Shown: piece by piece, positions 21,425 to 27,257 of the stretch | How positions within the stretch are numbered: the first letter of the stretch is position 1 | How the letters are laid out: each line of letters begins with the position of its first letter | Assembly: GCA_002803225.1 (NCBI GenBank) | Contig: NXFV01000212.1 | Location: 1 to 27,257, forward strand | Origin: Gamarada debralockiae | Lineage: Eukaryota > Ascomycota > Leotiomycetes > Helotiales > Hyphodiscaceae | Length of the DNA stretch: 27,257 nucleotides | Direction: 5' to 3' | The notes under the pieces: model-generated | Seen by the model: the letters and a program-made list of their open reading frames with translations, nothing else | What the model was told of the DNA's origin: nothing | Databases searched by the model: none | Position numbers and translations under genes: made by a program

Positions 21425-22398
21425 GAATTGTCCGCTGGAGAATTTGCACCCTTTAACAACCTATCTGTATGACTTAGGGGTTGGTTAAACGGAAGCTAAT
21501 TTGGGCTCGAGTCTAGTCAACTGGATGTTGTTACTCATAGTATCGCTCGATTTTATGTTTACTTAGCTCGGTTTCCTTCTATCTGATAAAATTATGCAAT
21601 AGACTTGCTCGATTAATCATTGAACCATTGCTCTCAATACTCGAGGGCTCCGACTCCACGTGTGCAGATGGTTTTGTGGCCATGTACGGAGGTACCACAC
21701 CGGCTGCTGGGTTGATTCCAATCAAGCAGCCGTAATGAGTCCAAAGTTGAAGTATATTGGCGCATCATGTGACAGGCATTCTGTATCATCCGGAACCAGA
21801 CAATTCTGGCTTCATAAATTTAGGAAATGTAAAAGAAGGAGATATAAAATTCCTGGTAAAGTTATCCGAGCTGCTGGGATGTCTTGAATTGGTTACTGTG
21901 GAAGGGTAGGTGGAGAAACAGGCGCATCCCCATAGAACCAAAACAAGGGCTACATCACTGCGGCGATAATAAAAATACAGGAACTGAATTGAAGGTTTGG
22001 AGGCACTTGAAAGAAGGCTTGAAATGAGTGTATTGTTGTTGTAAAGTCTGAGCTGGTTGCGCAGCGCGAAGTGGGAAAAGAAGCAAAGTAATGTGCTACA
22101 AAGCCCCTGACTTCCCCCCACCCCAATATAGGCAAAATTTGCCAAGGTTTTGCTAAGGCGCTAAAATCTAATATAGTGTTTTTTTAGTATATACCCCCTT
22201 CTTACATAATATAGGGGAGATTACTTCTCTTTACTTCGTTCCTAGAAGCATATATTAGAATTTTAATTTAAGAACCCTAAGTCTCTAGATACTAATATTC
22301 GAAAGATATAAGCTAATACAAGTTTTGCCTTTGCCATTAGTGGGTCCTGTGACGCCCAGTTATGAGCGGAGATTCCCTTGGCCGGGTGTAAGATTGAG
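21425..22398. other. Noncoding stretch after the GNAT-ankyrin gene
   Basis: No coding frame with recognisable similarity was seen on either strand. The part at 22,140-22,320 is AT-rich and contains GCTAAGGCGCTAAAAT, whose reverse complement (ATTTTAGCGCC) also occurs at 17,505-17,515, next to the CCTGAGC array. Confidence 0.35.
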
Positions 22399-22784
22399 TT
22401 AAAAGACATTCTGCGCGACAAACAGATCTCGGGTGGTTGAGTAGGCAGAATCGCTGCTTTCAAGTCCATCTCCTCGGAACCTTGTTCTTTTGGCCTCGGA
22501 TATCCGTTTCCTTTCGAGTCGATGATGTTTCCTGACGAGAGTGACTGCGATTGTCATCAAGATGGTGAAAAAAACGAGACTCCACCGATGGCGATACCCA
22601 GGATTGCTGCTAATGGTAGAGTCGTCGATCCTAGGGATATTTGCGTTCCCATAGATCTAGTGAGCAGACCATCCACGCATACGGGCTGCGGAAGAGACGC
22701 CAGGGCGAAGGTGGATAGTTTCCCAACTATTATCCTCGCTGGCCATTCAATGAAGGCGTTCGATTCGAACTTCTTCGTCCAATA
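22399..22784 (-). pseudogene. Single-pass membrane protein gene fragment, frameshifted
   Basis: Minus-strand reading from 22,784 is open for about 70 codons: WTKKFESNAFIEWPARIIVG, KLSTFALASLPQPVCVDGL, then a likely membrane helix LPLAAILGIAIGGVSFFSPS. A shift at the 7-A run (22,568-22,574 on plus) continues it as TILMTIAVTLVRKHHRLERK, then RISEAKRTRFRGDGLESSDS and ends FVAQNVF with TAA at 22,399-22,401. The layout, one helix followed by a basic and then Ser-rich tail, is like many fungal single-span wall or sensor proteins, but no family is claimed. The 5' end is missing. The homopolymer makes a sequencing error a real alternative. Confidence 0.4.
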
Positions 22785-23320
22785 TCACCCTTACTTTGTC
22801 GATATTTCGAATCGTTTCCCCTGGTGATGGCTCCGCTCAAATCGTATGTGAGGGATGCCCAACTAATGCAGAATAATTTGAAGCAACTATAACGACAGGA
22901 CGGTGCAGAGCAACCATATTCTCAACTTTAAGAATGCTGATAAGTGGCAAGAGGAACAAGAAGAGCTTGGAGGAGTGACATGCTAGAAAATTTGCTGTGG
23001 AATGCACCCTTGACAATCAACATTCCTCATACAACCTATCAATGAACTTGATTGGTTGATAAATCCACTGGACGAAGAATCGAATAAGGGGGGAGTTTAT
23101 ATAATCGGATTTGATATAGAGAGAAAATGCAGTTGATAGTGAAGTGACGCGTGCCGGACGTGGTACTAAGTATATTTAGAAGGTGTCCACTTTGGGATCC
23201 CTAGGAGCTTGTTTAGGCTCTATAAGGATCGTCGTCAAAACTTGACGAATTCAATGAGAGAACGTTAGGTAAGACTAAGTGTGATTAGCTAAGAAACGGG
23301 AAGGCAAAATTACATGAGAT
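22785..23320. other. Noncoding stretch
   Basis: No coding frame is supported. It includes a short imperfect hairpin near 23,036-23,063 (CTATCAAT ... ATTGGTTGATA). GTGATTAGC at 23,281 recurs at 23,386. Confidence 0.3.
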
Positions 23321-23402
23321 GCTCAGGTACTTAGGGGCGCTGCTTAGGGTGCTCAGGCTGCTCAGGTGATCTGGGTGTGCCCAGTGTGATTAGCGCCTGA
23401 GC
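23321..23402. repeat. Inverted GCTCAGG heptamers (complement of CCTGAGC)
   Basis: GCTCAGG starts at 23,321, 23,351 and 23,360, the reverse complement of the heptamer in the array at 17.4 kb. One direct CCTGAGC lies at 23,396-23,402 within TTAGCGCCTGAGC; TTTAGCGCC also follows the 17.4-kb array. The two arrays therefore face each other across about 5.9 kb. Confidence 0.6.
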
Positions 23403-23446
23403 TAACCGAATGCGAAGCACAAGAGAGAAAGAGTTGGTTGATAATA

Positions 23447-23640
23447 CAGTAGAACCTCGATATAAGAATCCTCTACATAAGAATACCTGACTAATAAGAA
23501 TCGATTCTTGGGTCCCGTTTCTTGATTTTCCAAGTTATGGGCGTGATCTCTGCGGCTGCCCAGGCATAAGTACGGTGTTAGGCATAACCAGCTGTCGCTG
23601 GTTACTGTGATCTTTTGATCCAAGTTATAGGTGGTGTGTG
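23447..23640 (+). mobile_element. Probable pogo/Tigger-type DNA transposon end (solo terminal repeat)
   Basis: The sequence CAGTAGAACCTCGATATAAG at 23,447 follows a TA dinucleotide and matches the general form of pogo-family terminal inverted repeats (CAGT.GAACCTC..TATA). Three spaced copies of TAAGAAT follow at 23,462, 23,477 and 23,493. The facing end (ending in GAGGTTCTACTG) was not found in the window and there is no transposase, so this is a truncated or solo end. It abuts the HET fragment. Recognition is from memory of the TIR consensus. Confidence 0.5.
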
Positions 23641-24249
23641 AGCCTAACTAACATCCTTACAGGTAGTGCTATCAGCCTCACCGTTGTAGAACTCGAACCC
23701 TCCAAGTAAGGTCGTGGCTGGTGAATAGCCTTCGCATAGACGCTCTGTCTCCAAAATGAGTATATCTGCGACATTCCAGTCAGGAGCCGTCGGGTTACTC
23801 GGATCAATGGCTCTCTCCGGCAAATGAGATGCGACCATTTAGATCTTGTCGACGAGCAGGCCTTGTGTGGCCGCGGTGTGCTGTATTTTATCGGTGTAGA
23901 GACCACCTGCGGAATCGAACACTTGGAAGCTGCGAACGGCTTGTCCAGAGGAGTGGGATCTCCAAAAGGCCAGTGGGCTTCCCCACTCCAATCACATACC
24001 CATGACGGCAGATCGCTGTAACTTCTTTTGCCGTGACGCAGCGAGACTGTTTCTAGATAGCCGCACCCGAGAAGAGCCTTCGAGGTGTTGATGTAAACCT
24101 CTTGAGGATCAAGAACATAATCAATACCGATATCGAGCTCATGTCAGACGCGATTCCTAATAAGGAAAATATCAGATCGCGACTATCGGTTGCGATGATT
24201 CTTGTGACATCGGGATTGCACATGTAATCGTGGGCGAACTGACCCAACT
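23641..24249 (-). pseudogene. N-terminal half of a HET-domain gene, broken
   Basis: Minus-strand reading begins QFAHDYMCNPDVTRIIATD then SRDLIFSLLGIASD, the DPRDxIFxLLGI motif of HET domains. One frame over, it goes on as ELDIGIDYVLDPQEVYINTS, ALLGCGYLETVSLRHGKRS and LPSWVCDWSGEAHWPFGDP. A further shift gives GGLYTDKIQHTAATQGLLVD, then a TAA, then HLPERAIDPSNPTAPDWNV, ILILETERLCEGYSPATT and LLGGFEFYNGEADS, stopping at 23,641. At least two frameshifts and one stop break it. The order HET motif, P.W..DWS motif, and LC(E) segment is that of a normal HET protein; the C-terminal QPGDVVC part is absent here but present on the same strand at 16.9-17.3 kb. Confidence 0.75.
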
Positions 24250-24496
24250 AACTTTAACGGCTTCGCCAATTAGTGGGCTTCAGCGATACGGTCGATTTTT
24301 CGGGCACAATGAATCCATCATGGATTATCTTAATGTCATGATTTTTTTTAATACTATATACACTATATAAAATAGAATAATTAAGACACAATCTGTGAAG
24401 TTATTGGGTCTATAGTGCAAAGGGAAGGCCCTAATATTTTCGCATCTACCTTGTCAACAGCCCCTTATTAAACACTCTATTTTACAAGAACCTGGA
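24250..24496. other. AT-rich noncoding stretch
   Basis: No coding frame is supported. Bases 24,340-24,385 are strongly A/T (TTTTTTTTAATACTATATAC and similar), as in mutated repeats. Confidence 0.35.
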
Positions 24497-24733
24497 TTAA
24501 TCAATCACTACAACTGCTATCGTGTCACCGACAATTGTCTTTGAACCGTCTTCCTCTATTCTAACAAGATTTCCAAATCCATCACTATAAAAAGAAGGTA
24601 TATACTAAAATTTTGAACCTACGTAGACCATAAATCTTCGTGCCCGTGAACCTCTAAAGGCTCCCTTCCTAACATGAACTCTTGGTCGATTCGCCTGTTT
24701 TGCGTAGCATTTAAACCCAGCGAAGATATCGAA
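24497..24733 (-). pseudogene. Unidentified broken ORF with an in-frame stop
   Basis: A minus-strand frame reads FDIFAGFKCYAKQANRPRVH, VRKGAFRGSRARRFMVYVG, SKF, a TAG (24,605-24,607), then YIPSFYSDGFGNLVRIEEDG and SKTIVGDTIAVVVID before TAA. The sequence has clear protein character (a basic stretch, then an acidic beta-rich end) across the stop. No family was recognised; a transposon-encoded protein or a host gene tail are both possible. Confidence 0.35.
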
Positions 24734-25295
24734 TCACCTCCTTATATTAGCTACAATAACCTTGTCGTTTGAGAAGGAATCTTGACTAGTGTATACTAAA
24801 TTGTGACTTAGGTTTATTAATAGTGAAAGGTTTATTAGTCTTAACCTTTCGACCTTCCTTCTCGCGCTATAGCTTGCCTGCGAGCTTTGACTAAAGAATA
24901 TCAGCTGCCTTGATCACGCGATTCAGCTTTATACTATAAGAAAGATAAAGGAGAGGAGACAAACGCCAGCTTTAGGGACAGTGTTGTTACAGTATATGTA
25001 AATTAAAAGAAGATAGGGACTATATAGATAGGAAGGAAGACTGCAGTGCTGCCTGTAGAGGTTATAGCAAAGAGGATAAGGGTTGTGCAAGATTTAAAGA
25101 ATTTAATAGGAAAGAGTAACAAGATGTGGTTATTGTGGCAAACCTAAGATAATAGCTTTACCCTGCTGCGCCATCAGCCCAAAAGGCACAAGAATTGACC
25201 GAGGGGCAATTTGCTATTCTACTATATAAGGGTGATAATTCTGACGCCGACACATGCCGACCGCAGCCGCGCACGTTCTGCCAGGATCGTCATCG
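24734..25295. other. TA-rich noncoding stretch
   Basis: Every frame is interrupted by TAA/TAG stops. The many TA dinucleotides suggest an old mutated repeat, but no family is visible. Confidence 0.3.
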
Positions 25296-25743
25296 TTATA
25301 AAGATAGTGTATACTTGTTAGATTCTGAGCATAGTAAGGAGAAGGATAGATAGACAAAGAGACCAATGATCTTTCTACTCTTCTATAGGTAGATGATTCT
25401 GCTAAGCAAGATGGCTGTGATTCCAGAGACAAAAGCACCAAGGGTGAGAACAGCTCTGACGTAGTCTATCTCACATACACAGTCTATAAGGGAGACTCCA
25501 GGGCGAGGGCCCTTGTTAGACATCATAAAGAGGTACACAGACAGCACTAATACAGAGGTTGGTGTAGAAGGCCCATCTCCAGCCTGCTGAGCTATCTGTG
25601 AATGCTCCTCTGATTATAGGTTCCAAGACCGTCCTGAGACCATATGTGAGACCAGTGCCTCCAACATATATGGGACGTTCGTGCATGGTAGTTGTGACAG
25701 TGGTTCCACAAACATACTCATCATCCATCCGCATGTCTCTCAC
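25296..25743 (-). pseudogene. MFS transporter gene fragment (TRI12/drug:H+ antiporter type), broken
   Basis: MFS efflux pumps export toxins, drugs or siderophores. The minus frame reads TTTMHERPIYVGGTGLTYGL, TVLEPIIRGAFTDSSAGWRW and AFYTNLCISAVCVPLYDV, then TAA. One base over, it goes on as LFMMSNKGPRPGVSLIDCV, CEIDYVRAVLTLGAFVSGIT and AILLSRIIYL, a TAG (25,383-25,385), then KSRKIIGLFVYLSFSLL. The blocks ERP.Y.G.TGLT.G..TVLGPI.GGAF and SSA.WRWAFYINLCIGA are characteristic of fungal 14-span MFS pumps; here Gly residues of that loop are replaced (LEPIIRGAF). The TAG stands where the family usually has Trp. Only about 140 residues of the usual 550-600 remain. Confidence 0.72.
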
Positions 25744-25837
25744 TAGCTCTCATTGCGGTATCGCGTCGTCGACGATGTTAGAATAGCAGCTTGCGAAGGG
25801 CGATTCTCTGGTATTCACTGGGTGTGTTATTATTGAA

Positions 25838-26032
25838 ATATATACCATTACTGAAGGGGTTTCCCCCCCTCTTTTCGGATCTTGGAGTGCTGAGTTCACC
25901 TTTGATAAATTGCCGTTTGGGATTATACAAGACAAAAGTATTGTAATGGATGAGTTCAAGGCAAATTACATTAGACGTATCCTAGTTAGATAACTAGCAT
26001 TGGGCTATATTGATGACCAAAGTTCAGAATGA
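25838..26032 (+). mobile_element. Decayed Ty3/gypsy-like reverse transcriptase fragment
   Basis: A plus-strand frame reads IYTITEGVSPPLFGSWSAEF then TFDKLPFGIIQDKSIVMDEF, with a TAA at 25,991-25,993, then LALGYIDDQSSE and TGA. LPFG followed 31 residues later by YIDD matches the spacing of the PFGL and Y-L/V-DD motifs of retrotransposon reverse transcriptases, and the upstream I.I.EG block fits the same domain. The copy is short and interrupted. The assignment is by motif and spacing only. Confidence 0.45.
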
Positions 26033-26820
26033 TAAGCACAATCATTGTTCATAATGGAACTATTGTAGTAGCCTTTTTAAACATTAGAACAAGACAAGCT
26101 ACAGTATATAGGAAGTCTAACAGTCTCTCAATTATCTTTCTGAGTTAAGACTATTCTTTGGAACCGCCATGTTTTGGCCATCACCCAACATCTTAGGAAG
26201 AGCTCTGTATATACAAAGGTTCCAGCACAACTTCAGATCATCGCGCGGTAGCTGTGCTTACAATATGGCAGCCCAACTTCTTTACTTCCTTCCTTATACT
26301 TATGGGCCATCTCACGAAGAGGTACCTCATTCCATGGTTCTTCTTTCGGCGCCTGGTGAACCCATCTCTGCATCGAATACGATTCTGAGCATGCGGAATC
26401 GCCCTTTCTCCCTACTTGAACGGTTTCCATTACTCTTGACTGAGCAGCATGGCGCTCCATCTTCTCGCGACTGATCTTGTAGGGTTAAAGCGTCTGTCAA
26501 CAGTCAGATATCTCTTTTATTATTCGTGTCGGGATTGAGCCCGTACTTCGCTCCTTTTGAAGATAGCGTGAGGTTCTGTCCTTGCTGAACTAGCGCTGCG
26601 GTCGGTACAGCGGTGCTAGATAGTAAGCTAGGAACAAGTACGCAGTGCAATAAGTATTACCTTGGGTTGTTGAGGTTCAGTGCTTTGGAGCAGACAAGTA
26701 ACGAATGCTGTTCTTGATGAAATAGCGCTGCAAAAAGGATAAAATTGAGGCTACGACGACTATTCTAGCATAGAGCATAGTATATATATTACCTCTACTT
26801 CTCCTGTTCATTTGATATTG
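26033..26820. other. Relic-like stretch, no intact gene
   Basis: A 75-codon minus-strand frame at 26,233-26,460 (KEEPWNEVPLREMAHKYKEG) has some protein character but no recognised family. The rest shows no coding frame. Confidence 0.25.
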
Positions 26821-26951
26821 TACGTTTCAGGTGAGCCATATGATATGCAGGTTGAAGGCATGCAAATTTAAAAGCGTCTGTTGCCCTACCTGAAGATGGT
26901 ACGTTTCAGGTGAGCGGGTGGGATTTTCAGGCTGAAAGCATGGAAAGTTAA
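26821..26951 (+). repeat. Imperfect direct repeat of about 51 bp, two copies, period 79
   Basis: Copy one (26,821-26,871) and copy two (26,900-26,951) both start TACGTTTCAGGTGAGC and share the pattern CAGG(T/C)TGAA(G)GCATG.AA.(T)TTAA. ACCTGAA at 26,888-26,894 is the inverse of TTCAGGT in each copy, so hairpins are possible. Origin unknown. Confidence 0.6.
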
Positions 26952-27257
26952 GAACATGAGCTATTCGGCCTCCCACACGGCTGACGACTCAAACTGACTT
27001 GGCCAGTTCACTAGAGCTCTTAACGAAAAGATCAGGATGGAGAACTCAGATTTCATCCCTAATGCAAACAAGCGTGGTAATTCTATAGCCAAATATTATT
27101 ATTATGCATGGTGGTATTGGCATTTTAGACTCCCTTTAAGTTAGGACACAATGTGGGATTGTACATCATTAATCCTGCGACATCACACAACTATCAGTCT
27201 GCCGGACTAAATGATAGAGGATAATAACGTTCCCAAACGCACAATATGCCCCCCCCC
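26952..27257. other. Window end, no gene, terminal C run
   Basis: No coding frame is supported. The window stops in a run of nine C (27,249-27,257). Confidence 0.4.

Noticed and set aside
22522..22827. 101-codon plus-strand open frame
   Set aside because: It is antisense to the membrane-protein fragment, which has the more convincing helix and tail.
23346..23351. TTAGGG, the fungal telomere unit
   Set aside because: A single copy with no tandem array; not evidence of a telomere.
27249..27257. Nine-C run at the window end
   Set aside because: Probably a homopolymer at a window or contig edge; too short to interpret.
1..27257. tRNA genes, rRNA, CRISPR arrays, Starship captain or full transposase genes
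   Set aside because: Looked for by motif (B box, tyrosine recombinase, DDE motifs, regular repeats) and none could be supported by eye; a proper search was not possible.

Overview
This window looks like part of a filamentous ascomycete (Pezizomycotina) nuclear genome, most likely a leotiomycete-type fungus. The grounds are short GT-AG introns of about 45-110 nt with CTAAC/CTAAT-like branch sites, and gene content that includes a PRC2 subunit, fungal HET-domain relics and an EED gene cut into ten exons. The lineage is an inference; no rRNA or other phylogenetic marker is present.

The left part (1 to about 15,100) is ordinary gene-dense chromosome. In order it holds an acyl-CoA-binding protein (+), tyrosyl-DNA phosphodiesterase 1 (-), a membrane-anchored ER protein disulfide isomerase with two thioredoxin domains (+), the Polycomb PRC2 subunit EED (-), a PAS-domain protein (+) and a Yip4/YIPF6-type Golgi membrane protein (+). 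The gene pairs are alternately convergent and divergent. The genes are housekeeping or chromatin functions and do not form one pathway. The exon structures were rebuilt by joining reading frames at splice sites and checking that the phase is kept across every junction.

The right part (about 15,100 to 27,257) is a gene graveyard. It contains broken pieces of an F-box-like gene, a HET-domain gene (its N-terminal half at 23.6-24.25 kb and a C-terminal half at 16.9-17.3 kb, same strand and order), a TPR protein, a single-pass membrane protein, an MFS transporter, a Ty3/gypsy-like reverse transcriptase, a probable pogo-type terminal repeat and an unidentified ORF. One apparently intact gene sits in the middle: a 674-residue protein joining a GNAT acetyltransferase-like domain to ankyrin repeats (19,287-21,424).

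The most unusual pattern is that the interval between the two HET pieces (about 6 kb, holding the GNAT-ankyrin gene) is bordered by two arrays of the heptamer CCTGAGC, in opposite orientation: seven copies at 17,372-17,485 and three inverted copies at 23,321-23,366. This could mark a cargo-carrying insertion that split a HET gene. It is a hypothesis, not a demonstrated element. A second notable point is that the PAS gene reads on past its stop as two more in-frame stops-plus-frameshift segments, as if its C-terminus had recently been lost.
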